From Slackia heliotrinireducens DSM 20476 (GTDB lineage: Bacteria > Actinomycetota > Coriobacteriia > Coriobacteriales > Eggerthellaceae), in assembly GCF_000023885.1 (NCBI RefSeq), contig NC_013165.1, forward strand, positions 2,914,001 to 2,978,000: 64,000 nt of DNA, read 5' to 3'. The notes beneath the pieces were generated by a model, which saw nothing but the letters and a program-made list of their open reading frames with translations, searched no databases and was not told where the DNA came from. Positions 14,477-22,064 of this stretch are shown here, in pieces (within the stretch, counting starts at the first letter, position 1; every line of letters begins with the position of its first letter). Both the position numbers and the translations under genes were made by a program.

Positions 14477-15757
14477 ATGCCCCAACCCGTTACCAGTTCA
14501 GACAGCGGCCATCACATACAAACTCCGACCGATGATGCGCTGCCCGACGTAAAGCAGCCCCAAATCACATCGTTTCTGGATGATGATGACGATGATGAAG
14601 AGCTTAACTGGATACACGGCGACCTCGACGAAGACGATGACGACATAGACGACAACGTCAACGACACCTCATCAATCGCATTCAAACGACGCCAGGAGCT
14701 CCTGAATCAAGAGGAGCCTTCCATCGGCGTCAAGCTCCGCAGCAACCTGACCGTCGTCGCGGCGGTCGTCGCCGGCATCACGGTGGCGTGTGTGAAGTTC
14801 ATCGCGTCCGCCATCACCGGTTCGGTCGCGATGATGTCCGAAGGCGTCCACTCGCTGGTCGACGCATCCAACGACGCGCTGCTGCTCATCGGCACGAAGA
14901 AATCGCAGCGCAAGCCCGACGTGGAACACCCCTTCGGCTACGGCCGCGAGCTTTACTTCTGGACCTTCGTCGTGTCCGTCGTGATTTTCTTCTTCGGCGG
15001 AGGCTTCACCCTGTTCCAGGGCGTGAAGTCCTTCATGGCCGGCGGCAACGTGGTCGAGAATCCCCTGATCAACTACATCGTGCTCATCATCGGCATCGTG
15101 CTGGAGGGCACATCGCTGACCATCGCCCTAAACGACGTGAACAATGCCCGTGGCGAGCGCTCCATCTGGGAATACATCCGCAACTCCAAGTCGCCCACCA
15201 ACTTCACGGTGCTGCTTGAGGACTCGGCAGCCGTCGGCGGCATGATAATCGCGCTTATCGGCATCGCGCTGTCGCTGCTGCTCAAAATGCCGCGGCTCGA
15301 CTCGGTGGCGTCCATCGTCATCGGCCTGACCATGGCCACCGTGGCCGTCATCCTGCTGCGCGAGACCCGAAGCCCGCTCATCGGCGAGGGCCTGACCATG
15401 GACGAAGTCGACGACGTGGTGTTCATCGTCGAGGAGGACCCCGCCGTCATCAAGTGCGGCCGCGTCCTGTCGATGTACATGAGCCCCCGCGACATGCTGC
15501 TCAACCTTGACGTCACCTTCGACGATGAGCTTGACGAAGGCGACGTGCTGCAGGCCATCGACCGCATCGAAGCCGAGCTGATCGACGAATATCCGCAGTG
15601 CACGTCCATCTTCATCGAGGTCGAGTCTCTGAACCAGGTGTACCGCCAGCGCCGCGACCGCCGCGAGGCCTTCGAGGAGGCCGAGGAGGACGACGACGAG
15701 CCGCGCATCCCCGGACCGCGTTTCCCGAAAGCCCGGTTCGCCCGCACCCGCGGTTAG
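14477..15757 (+). CDS. Cation diffusion facilitator (CDF) exporter with acidic tails
   Basis: 426 residues from ATG 14477-14479, placed by the AAGGA site at 14463-14467. The CDF core has GSVAMMSEGVHSLVDASNDALLLIG, where the Ser-x3-Asp/His pattern includes the metal-binding HSxxD, and a KPDVEHPFGYGRE loop, also typical. Six transmembrane helices are expected, followed by a cytoplasmic ferredoxin-like domain (EDPAVIKCGRVLSMYMSP). The N-terminus carries about 75 extra residues dense in Asp/Glu, and the C-terminus is again acidic then basic. Such exporters expel Zn, Mn, Fe or Co. The acidic tails could bind metal; this is a guess. A shared terminator follows. Confidence 0.92.
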   Translation: MPQPVTSSDSGHHIQTPTDDALPDVKQPQITSFLDDDDDDEELNWIHGDLDEDDDDIDDNVNDTSSIAFKRRQELLNQEEPSIGVKLRSNLTVVAAVVAGITVACVKFIASAITGSVAMMSEGVHSLVDASNDALLLIGTKKSQRKPDVEHPFGYGRELYFWTFVVSVVIFFFGGGFTLFQGVKSFMAGGNVVENPLINYIVLIIGIVLEGTSLTIALNDVNNARGERSIWEYIRNSKSPTNFTVLLEDSAAVGGMIIALIGIALSLLLKMPRLDSVASIVIGLTMATVAVILLRETRSPLIGEGLTMDEVDDVVFIVEEDPAVIKCGRVLSMYMSPRDMLLNLDVTFDDELDEGDVLQAIDRIEAELIDEYPQCTSIFIEVESLNQVYRQRRDRREAFEEAEEDDDEPRIPGPRFPKARFARTRG

Positions 15758-15770
15758 CTTCATCAAAACG

Positions 15771-15796
15771 AAAGCCCCTCATCGGAGGGGCTTTTT
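15771..15796. terminator. Bidirectional terminator between CDF and amidohydrolase genes
   Basis: AGCCCCTC and GAGGGGCT pair, with A-run before and T-run after, in the 62 bp between two convergent genes. Confidence 0.85.
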
Positions 15797-15819
15797 CATG
15801 TACTGGGCAGGTGCGTTCG

Positions 15820-16626
15820 CTAACTCAGCTCCACGTTGGCGAACCGCTCCGCCGTGCGCCAGAGCACGTTCTCCAATTCGTCCTCGGTCAGCTCGCAACG
15901 CATCATTTTGTCCAGCTCGCTGCCAGGATTCCACATGGGGTAGTCGCTGCCGAACATGACGCGCTCGGACCCCCACATGCGGATGAGCTCGCGCATGTGG
16001 CGGCAACCCGTCATGAAAAAGGCGCTTGAGGCGTCAACGTACAGGTTGTCGAAGCTGCTGAGCGCTGCATGGTATTCGTCGAACGCGACATCGTATATGG
16101 ACCATCCGCCCAGATGGGCTGCATCAACTACCAAGTCCGGGAAAGCCTTCATGACGTTGATGAGGCGCCGCGGGTGCGAGTAGTCGTAACGGTAGTCGCC
16201 CGTGTGGACGACCAGCGGCAGCCGGCCGGCGATGATTTCGTAAAAGCGCATGAGACGGGGGTCGTCCATATCCACTTCCTGGGTGTCAGGATGCAGCTTG
16301 AACCCATGGAGCCCCAGTTCAATGGCACGTTCAACTTCGGCTTCCATATCCTCGAAGTCCTGATGCATGGTGCCGAACCCGATGAATTCCGGATGCTCCT
16401 CGCACGTTGCAGCGATGTAGTTGTTGATAGTCGTGACGGATTTCGGGGTGGTGGCCACGGAGTGCACGATTGCGTGCGTGATGCCCGCCTGTTTATGGAT
16501 GGCCAGCAGCTCCTCCGGCGTGCCCGCGCCCGCCATCTTGATCGTGTAGAACTGCCCCACAGCCTCGACCGCCCGCGGGGCGATCTTGCCAGGGTATATG
16601 TGCGCATGCGCGTCGACAATCGGCAT
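15820..16626 (-). CDS. Amidohydrolase-family metal-dependent hydrolase or decarboxylase
   Basis: 268 residues from ATG 16624-16626 with an AAAGGA site. The opening MPIVDAHAHIYPG gives the HxH metal ligands of the amidohydrolase-2 (ACMSD-like) TIM-barrel family. Further likely ligands lie in FKLHPD, LVVHTGD and FGSDYPMWNPG. Members hydrolyse or decarboxylate small organic acids; the substrate cannot be specified. The frame extends upstream through GC-rich repeats, which were rejected as non-coding. Confidence 0.88.
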   Translation of the reverse strand: MPIVDAHAHIYPGKIAPRAVEAVGQFYTIKMAGAGTPEELLAIHKQAGITHAIVHSVATTPKSVTTINNYIAATCEEHPEFIGFGTMHQDFEDMEAEVERAIELGLHGFKLHPDTQEVDMDDPRLMRFYEIIAGRLPLVVHTGDYRYDYSHPRRLINVMKAFPDLVVDAAHLGGWSIYDVAFDEYHAALSSFDNLYVDASSAFFMTGCRHMRELIRMWGSERVMFGSDYPMWNPGSELDKMMRCELTEDELENVLWRTAERFANVELS

Positions 16627-16782
16627 GGTTATCCTTTCACTAGCGTGTGGTAAAGCGAATCTAGCACAAATCCGGATGGCGGCAAGCGCACTTCGAACAA
16701 TGCCGCCGCAAAACCACGAAGGACGAGGCACCTCCCCCAACCCCGGGGCCCTGGGGGCACAGCCCCATCCCAGAACCCCGAA

Positions 16783-16896
16783 GGGGCGCGCTTTTGCCGA
16801 AGGCAAACAGCCGCCCGGCGGGACAGCCCCCCCCCGAGCAATGCAGCGAAGGGGGCGCGCTTTGCGAAGCAACAGCGCCCCCGGCGGGACGGCCCC
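16783..16896. repeat. Two imperfect GC-rich repeats of about 47 bp
   Basis: The stretches 16783-16830 and 16851-16896 share GGGGCGCGCTTT, an AA-flanked CAACAGC-like centre and CGGCGGGAC-GCCCC. They lie between the amidohydrolase and the tRNA genes in otherwise gene-free DNA. Confidence 0.6.
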
Positions 16897-16937
16897 CAAC
16901 TGGGATCCCACCAGCAGAATTAGGCAAAGACAGCGAG

Positions 16938-17035
16938 GTCCGCTCTGGCGCCCAAGATTGGCTTGACACGCGAACGTAGCGTACTAGGCGTACGTGAGTG
17001 AGCGTGGAATGCCAAGATTGGGCGCCAGAGCGGAC
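16938..17035. repeat. Long inverted repeat beside tRNA-Gln
   Basis: GTCCGCTCTGGCGCCCAA (16938-16955) and its exact reverse complement (17018-17035). With two mismatches the arms extend to 25 bp, separated by about 48 bp that contains GTAGCGTAC/GCGTACGT symmetry. It lies 17 bp beyond the 3' end of tRNA-Gln. Confidence 0.8.
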
Positions 17036-17052
17036 CGCAGCGGCGATCGGAA

Positions 17053-17126
17053 TGGCTGGGCCACCAGGACTCGAACCCGGACTAAGGGCACCAAAAACCC
17101 CTGTGCTGCCATTACACCATGGCCCA
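17053..17126 (-). tRNA. tRNA-Gln (anticodon TTG)
   Basis: 74 nt with an encoded CCA. Acceptor TGGGCCA/TGGCCCA pairs; the anticodon loop TTTTGGT gives TTG, and the T-arm GGGTTCGAGTCC is standard. Confidence 0.94.
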
Positions 17127-17179
17127 ATACAAGAAGCGCGCCCTTGAATCGGCGCGTCACAAGAACGCATGCAAAAAAG

Positions 17180-17255
17180 TGGTGGGCCGTGAGGGTCTCG
17201 AACCCGCGACCTTGGGATTAAAAGTCCCCTGCTCTACCAACTGAGCTAACGGCCC
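17180..17255 (-). tRNA. tRNA-Lys (anticodon TTT)
   Basis: 76 nt with an encoded CCA. Acceptor GGGCCGT/ACGGCCC, anticodon loop CTTTTAA and a normal T-arm. Lies 53 bp upstream of tRNA-Gln on the same strand, probably co-transcribed. Confidence 0.96.
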
Positions 17256-17648
17256 ACTTCAAACTTCGCGCACATGCGCATTGACGTATTGTAACCACAC
17301 AACCACCGATGGTCAATCATAAAACCCGACCTGCCCATTTACCCCACATTAACCGACGAGACCGACGGAGCTGCAGCCCCACGAATCCAGACGGTCGAGC
17401 TCGCGAAGGACATGTCTTGCTCCGGCACACATCGCATCGTATTGCGCCTTCTTTCAGATTCGTTTAAGGAAGGCGTCGCATAATGAAACCATCGCAAGGG
17501 GGCAACCCCAAGCGAGCACCTAGACAAACATCTCGTAAGGAACCGGCCCCACTCCTTCCTGCATACCCAAGGCCGCGTTTCGTTGAGGCATCAGCGCGAA
17601 ACCCTACCCTCCCTTCCATCTTGCACCGCGCCGACGCCCACAACAACA
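17256..17648. other. Gene-free stretch upstream of tRNA-Lys
   Basis: It presumably contains the tRNA-Lys/Gln promoter. Small open frames here have no ribosome site and do not resemble proteins. No RNA family was recognised. Confidence 0.4.
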
Positions 17649-17673
17649 AAAGGCCGGCGAGAAACCGGCCTTT
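17649..17673 (-). terminator. Terminator of argGH
   Basis: AAAGGCCGG (17649-17657) pairs with CCGGCCTTT (17665-17673), 46 bp past the argH stop and followed on the minus strand by a T-rich tract. Confidence 0.8.
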
Positions 17674-17718
17674 GTTGTGTTTTCGGGAAGGACATGACGC
17701 CTTAAGCGCCGCCCGTTA

Positions 17719-19119
17719 TTATTTCAGGGTGTCGAGAAGCTCCTTGTCGGCAGCAAGCGCCTCGGCGGCTTCGCCCATCTGGACCTTTACGGCCGAATGC
17801 CCCGTTCCGCCGTAGGTGGTACGGGCGCGGACGATGGCCTCCAGGTCCAAAGCGGACACGATGTCCTCCTCGAACAGGGCCGATGCCTTCTTGAACTCCT
17901 CAAGGGTCAGATTTTCCAGGCCCTTGTGGTTCTTCTCGCAGTACAGGACCAGATTGCCCACGACCTCATGCGCCTGACGGAAGGGCATGCCCTTTTTGGC
18001 CAGGTAGTCGGCAACGTCGGTTGCCGCGGTAAAGCCCTTGCCGGCGCCCTTGCGCATGGCCTTCGGATGCACCTTCATGGTGTCGATCATGCCGTCCATG
18101 ATGATCATGCAGTCGTTCAGGGTCTTGGCGGCGTCGACGGCGCCCTCCTTGCACTCCTGCAGGTCCTTGTTGTATGCCAACGGCAGCGACTTCATGGTGA
18201 CCAGCAGGCCGACCAGATCGCCCACCACGCGGCCCATCTTGCCACGGGTCAGCTCCGCGAAGTCGGGGTTCTTCTTCTGGGGCATGATCGACGAGCCCGT
18301 GGAATACGAGTCGGCCAGCGTGATGAAGGCGAACTCGGTGGTGGACCACATGACGATCTCCTCGCAGAGGCGCGACAGGTGCATCATGGCCACGCTGCAC
18401 GCATACTCCAGGTCAAGCAGGTAGTCGCGGTCGGACACGGCGTCCAGCGAGTTGGGTGTGGGGTGGTCGAAGCCCAGAAGTTCGGTGGTCATCTGACGGT
18501 CGATGGGGTAGGTGGTGCCTGCCAGCGCGGCGCTTCCCAACGGGTTGGCGTCGGCGGCCTGATAGGCGCTGTACAGACGCTTGTAGTCGCGGGTGAACAT
18601 CCAGAAGTACGCCAGCAGATGGTGGCTGAACAGCACCGGCTGGGCATGCTGCAGATGCGTGAAGCCCGGCATGATGACGCCGTAATGCTTTTCGGCCTTG
18701 TTGTAGAAGCTCTCGCGCATGCGGCAGTTCTGCTCCATGAGCTCCTTGATCATGAACTTCGCATGCAGGCGGATGTCCGTGGCCACCTGGTCGTTGCGGG
18801 AGCGGCCCGTGTGTAGGCGCGCGCCAGACTGACCGATGTCCTCGATCAGGGTTTTCTCTACGGCCATGTGGATGTCTTCGTCATTGATGTCCCAGGTGAA
18901 GAGACCCTTGTCGATCTGATGACGGATCTCCATCAGGCCGACTTCGATGCGGTCGGCATCGAACTGGCTGATGATGTCCTGCTTGGCGAGCATCTTCGCA
19001 TGGGCGATGGAGCCCTGGATGTCCTGGGCGTACATATGCTTGTCGATGGGCAGCGACGCACCGAACTCCTGCGTGAACTTGCCGACGCCCTCTTCAAACC
19101 GTCCGGACCAAAGTGCCAT
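17719..19119 (-). CDS. argH: Argininosuccinate lyase
   Basis: 466 residues from ATG 19117-19119 (MALWSGRFEEGVGKF) with a GAGAGGTTG site. It cleaves argininosuccinate to arginine and fumarate, the last step of arginine synthesis. The fumarase/aspartase-superfamily signature GSSIMPQKKNPD is present, as are the SGARLHTGRSRNDQVATD and THLQHAQPVLF segments of the active site. Length is normal. It lies downstream of argG on the same strand with a 132-bp gap holding a 10-bp hairpin, so argG-argH is an operon. Confidence 0.97.
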   Translation of the reverse strand: MALWSGRFEEGVGKFTQEFGASLPIDKHMYAQDIQGSIAHAKMLAKQDIISQFDADRIEVGLMEIRHQIDKGLFTWDINDEDIHMAVEKTLIEDIGQSGARLHTGRSRNDQVATDIRLHAKFMIKELMEQNCRMRESFYNKAEKHYGVIMPGFTHLQHAQPVLFSHHLLAYFWMFTRDYKRLYSAYQAADANPLGSAALAGTTYPIDRQMTTELLGFDHPTPNSLDAVSDRDYLLDLEYACSVAMMHLSRLCEEIVMWSTTEFAFITLADSYSTGSSIMPQKKNPDFAELTRGKMGRVVGDLVGLLVTMKSLPLAYNKDLQECKEGAVDAAKTLNDCMIIMDGMIDTMKVHPKAMRKGAGKGFTAATDVADYLAKKGMPFRQAHEVVGNLVLYCEKNHKGLENLTLEEFKKASALFEEDIVSALDLEAIVRARTTYGGTGHSAVKVQMGEAAEALAADKELLDTLK

Positions 19120-19141
19120 GTTCAACCTCTCAACTACATGC

Positions 19142-19166
19142 GTATGCGGGCACACGGCCCGCATAC
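19142..19166 (-). other. Hairpin in the argG-argH gap
   Basis: GTATGCGGGC (19142-19151) pairs perfectly with GCCCGCATAC (19157-19166) around a 5-nt loop, ahead of argH. No T-run, so not a classic terminator; possibly mRNA stabilising or a translation control element. Confidence 0.6.
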
Positions 19167-19251
19167 GTGCTATTCCTCTCTCATACGCACAGCGGAAGCA
19201 CCGCACGCGCGCCACGAATAACGCGCCGATGCCCGAGTGCGCCGCGAAACG

Positions 19252-20466
19252 CTACTCGACTTTCGCGCCCTGAACGCCGGCCCACACGCTGATGGGAAGG
19301 CTGGTCAGGTCGATAAAGCCCTTGGCGGCAGAACGGTCGAAGGTGTCCTCCGCGCCGTAGCTGGCCAGACAGAAATCATACAGCGAAACGTCGCTCTTCA
19401 TGCCGACCACGGTGGCATTTCCCTTATAGAACTTGATTTTCACCACACCGGTCACAAAACGCTGGGTTTCGGCCATGAAGGCATCCAGAGCCTGCTTGAG
19501 GGGCGAGAACCACTTGCCGAAGTAGACCTCGTGAGCCCACTGGTGCTCCAGGTTGAGCTTGGTGAAGAGGGTCTCGCGCTCGAGGCACATGGTCTCGAGG
19601 GCCTTATGGGCGATGATCAGGGCCGTTGCGGCCGGGGTCTCGTAGCATTCGCGGGACTTCACACCGATCATGCGGTCTTCAATCATGTCCAGGCGGCCGA
19701 CGCCGTGGTTGCCTGCGATGGCGTTCATCTTGTTGATGACGCTCAGGAAGTTCATCTCCTCGCCGTTGACAGCGGTGGGCACGCCCTCCTTGAAGGTGAT
19801 TTCGACATATTCGGGAACGTCAGGTGCGTTCTCGGGGCTGTTGGAGATGGTCCAGATGTCCTCGGGCGGCTCGTTCCAAGGATCTTCCAGAACGCCGCAT
19901 TCGATGGCACGGCCCCACAGGTTGTCGTCGACGGAGTAGGGCTTCTTCTTGGTGGTGGGCACCGGCACGCCGTGGGCGACGGCCCAATCCATCTCGTCGT
20001 CGCGGGTCAGCAGGTCCCACTCACGCACGGGAGCCAGAATCTCGATCTTCGGGTCAAGGGCCTTGATAGAGGTTTCGAAACGAACCTGGTCGTTGCCCTT
20101 ACCGGTGCAGCCGTGGGCGATGTAGTCGGCGCCGTGCTTGTGGGCCACGTCCACCATGTACTTGGACAGCAGCGGGCGGGACAGTGCGGACAGCAGCGGG
20201 TACTTGTTCTCGTACAGACCGTTGGCCGCCAGGGCCTTGGTCAGGTACTTGTCGGCGTATTCTTCACGCATGTCGACCGCGTCGGCGGCGATGGCGCCCA
20301 TATCGAGGGCCTTCTGCTTGATGAAGTCCAGGTCTTCGTCGTCCTGACCGACGTTTCCGCAGATGGCGATAACGTCGAGGTTCTTCTCAACCTGCAGCCA
20401 CTTCAAAACGACGGACGTGTCCAGACCGCCGGAGTACGCCAATACGACCTTTTTCTTTTCGCTCAT
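19252..20466 (-). CDS. argG: Argininosuccinate synthase
   Basis: 404 residues from ATG 20464-20466 with an AAAGGATAAAGATC leader. It joins citrulline and aspartate with ATP to form argininosuccinate. The N-terminal PP-loop VVLAYSGGLDTSVVLKW binds ATP. Segments AHGCTGKGNDQVRFE and GRAIECGVLEDPWNEPPE are family hallmarks. The gene is preceded on its strand by an arginine-rich leader peptide and a terminator hairpin 83 nt upstream, suggesting regulation by arginine through attenuation. Confidence 0.98.
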   Translation of the reverse strand: MSEKKKVVLAYSGGLDTSVVLKWLQVEKNLDVIAICGNVGQDDEDLDFIKQKALDMGAIAADAVDMREEYADKYLTKALAANGLYENKYPLLSALSRPLLSKYMVDVAHKHGADYIAHGCTGKGNDQVRFETSIKALDPKIEILAPVREWDLLTRDDEMDWAVAHGVPVPTTKKKPYSVDDNLWGRAIECGVLEDPWNEPPEDIWTISNSPENAPDVPEYVEITFKEGVPTAVNGEEMNFLSVINKMNAIAGNHGVGRLDMIEDRMIGVKSRECYETPAATALIIAHKALETMCLERETLFTKLNLEHQWAHEVYFGKWFSPLKQALDAFMAETQRFVTGVVKIKFYKGNATVVGMKSDVSLYDFCLASYGAEDTFDRSAAKGFIDLTSLPISVWAGVQGAKVE

Positions 20467-20548
20467 GATCTTTATCCTTTGCCTTCCGTATCGTCGGATC
20501 TTTACCTTTGTGCATGCTGCCTGTCTTCTCGGATCTTTCCGCATGCAC

Positions 20549-20571
20549 AAAAAGACCCGGCGACGCCGGGT
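20549..20571 (-). terminator. Attenuator terminator in the argG leader
   Basis: ACCCGG-CGUCG-CCGGGU hairpin (20555-20571 on the plus strand) followed on the minus strand by C then five T. It sits between the leader-peptide stop and argG and would stop transcription before argG. The bases CGTCGC in its 5' arm and loop could instead pair with GCGACG in leader codons 18-20. Confidence 0.8.
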
Positions 20572-20607
20572 GCTGCCTAGAGTCCTATGTTCATGCGACA
20601 GGAGATT

Positions 20608-20700
20608 TTACCTGGTAGGGACCGCAGACAACACACGCGCACGTCGCAGCGTGATTCGTCGGCCCTGGCGTCGGAGGGATGCCTGCAGCATGGTGATCAT
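20608..20700 (-). CDS. Arginine-rich leader peptide of argGH (candidate attenuator)
   Basis: A 30-codon open frame from ATG 20698-20700 to TAA 20608-20610, with an AAAGGAG site about 9 nt upstream. Arginine occupies positions 10, 11, 14, 15, 19, 20, 22 and 30: eight of thirty, including three Arg-Arg pairs. A terminator hairpin follows 36 nt beyond the stop, then argG. This is the arrangement of ribosome-mediated attenuation: scarce charged tRNA-Arg would stall the ribosome on these codons and favour readthrough. The gene is too short for normal annotation. The mechanism is inferred; the frame, Arg codons and hairpin are seen directly. Confidence 0.75.
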   Translation of the reverse strand: MITMLQASLRRQGRRITLRRARVLSAVPTR

Positions 20701-20880
20701 ATGTGCGGCTCCTTTCCGATGCCGTGTCCCGCAAGACTATTGCCAAGTAAAGTGTTTTTACCCTAACGGTTCATGAAGAATAATGCAACCCATTATAAAA
20801 AAATATTCAGAATTCTTTCCACACTTGCATATTTATGCATTCGGTCCTTGTGCATATACCACGCGTGATACACTTACCGC

Positions 20881-22023
20881 ATGGTCAAGCACGTCGTCAT
20901 AAGCGCCACCGTCCGCCTTTGGAACACGAAGGCCTTGCAGACGTTTCTCGCATGTGCGCTGGCGATCGCCGTTGTGCTGTGCGCCTCCTGCGACGCCGCT
21001 GACGAGCCCAAGCCCGATTCGGCGACGGGAACCACCGGACCCGCCACCGAAGCACCCGAAGAGTCCGCCGGCAAGGAAACGCCCGGCGTCGTCCGCGGAA
21101 CCGGAACCGCAAGCATGCCGGAGGTCCAGAAAGCCGCGCGCGAATCCCGGGCGTCGGTGGAGCTGACCTGTGAGCTTCTGGACGACATCGCATCCACGCC
21201 CGATTTGCAGGTGTTTTCTTTGTCCGAAGAGCCGGCCCCGGCCCTGGAAACCAAGACCTACGACAACCTGACCAAGGCGATGCAAGCCATCCAATCCAAG
21301 GGTGACCTGGGCTTTTTCATGATGGATGTGGAATCGGGCGCAGGCATCGCCTACAACCTGGACGAGCCGTTCTACGGCGCGAGTTCCTTCAAGGGGCCTT
21401 ACGCGGTGTTCCTGTGCCAGGAGCTGATCGAGACCGGCAAGGTGAAACTGGACGACGAGTGCAAGATCTGCACCCGGGTGGACAAGCTGGGGTCCTATCC
21501 GTTCGGCGGCAGCGACACCGTCCAGAATCTGATTTACGCCGCGGTGGTCGAATCCGACAACAATGCATACGTTTCGCTGCGCGACACCTTCGACACCTTG
21601 GGATACGACGAATGGGCCACGGGACTCGGCGTAAAGGATTGCCCCTGGACGCAAGGTTTTCACTACCCCACCTACTGCACTCGCAGCTCAGCGAAGCTGT
21701 GGCTGAACACCTACCGGTATTTCGAGACGGGCAGCGACACCTCCGTGTGGCTTGAGGCCGTCATGCAGATTGCGGAGGATTCGTTCATCCGCGAGGCCCT
21801 CAAGGGCACCGATGCCGTCGTGGCCGACAAGGGCGGTTGGATTGCCAGCGACGACGAGCCCGAGTATAACGTACTTGTGGATGCAGGCCTCATCGAGTAC
21901 GAGGGACGCACCTATATCATGTGCGTCATGGCCGGCCTGCCCGACTGCGAAGAGCACCGGGCGTTATGCTCCGATCTGGCCGCAGCCCTGTTCGCAACCC
22001 ATGAATCGCTGTCCTGGAAATAG
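20881..22023 (+). CDS. Secreted class A beta-lactamase-like serine hydrolase
   Basis: 380 residues. A hydrophobic N-terminal segment (about 18-36) ends in CASC, a poor lipobox, so it is secreted or lipid-anchored. A Thr/Ser/Pro/Glu-rich linker precedes the hydrolase domain. Catalytic motifs: S168-S-F-K171 (SxxK), SDN in VVESDNNAY, and KGG in VADKGGWIAS replacing KTG. This is the beta-lactamase2 family; many members act on cell-wall peptides rather than antibiotics, and the KTG change makes true lactamase activity uncertain. No Shine-Dalgarno is visible and a TGATAC hexamer ends about 9 nt before the ATG, so the message may be leaderless. Confidence 0.85.
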   Translation: MVKHVVISATVRLWNTKALQTFLACALAIAVVLCASCDAADEPKPDSATGTTGPATEAPEESAGKETPGVVRGTGTASMPEVQKAARESRASVELTCELLDDIASTPDLQVFSLSEEPAPALETKTYDNLTKAMQAIQSKGDLGFFMMDVESGAGIAYNLDEPFYGASSFKGPYAVFLCQELIETGKVKLDDECKICTRVDKLGSYPFGGSDTVQNLIYAAVVESDNNAYVSLRDTFDTLGYDEWATGLGVKDCPWTQGFHYPTYCTRSSAKLWLNTYRYFETGSDTSVWLEAVMQIAEDSFIREALKGTDAVVADKGGWIASDDEPEYNVLVDAGLIEYEGRTYIMCVMAGLPDCEEHRALCSDLAAALFATHESLSWK

Positions 22024-22064
22024 CCGGGCACGCCGTCTGATAAGGTTTTTTCTTGCTCCAATCC

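Noticed and set aside
16627-16911. N-terminal extension of the amidohydrolase
   Set aside because: The added residues come from GC-rich repeats; the ATG at 16626 has an AAAGGA site and opens exactly at the conserved metal motif.
17483-17815. A 110-residue open frame on the plus strand
   Set aside because: It runs through the argH terminator and into the 3' end of argH antisense, with no ribosome site and low-complexity composition.
20716-20820. ArgR operator upstream of the argG leader
   Set aside because: Some TGAAT/ATTCA-like fragments occur in the AT-rich stretch, but no full two-half ARG box could be assembled convincingly.
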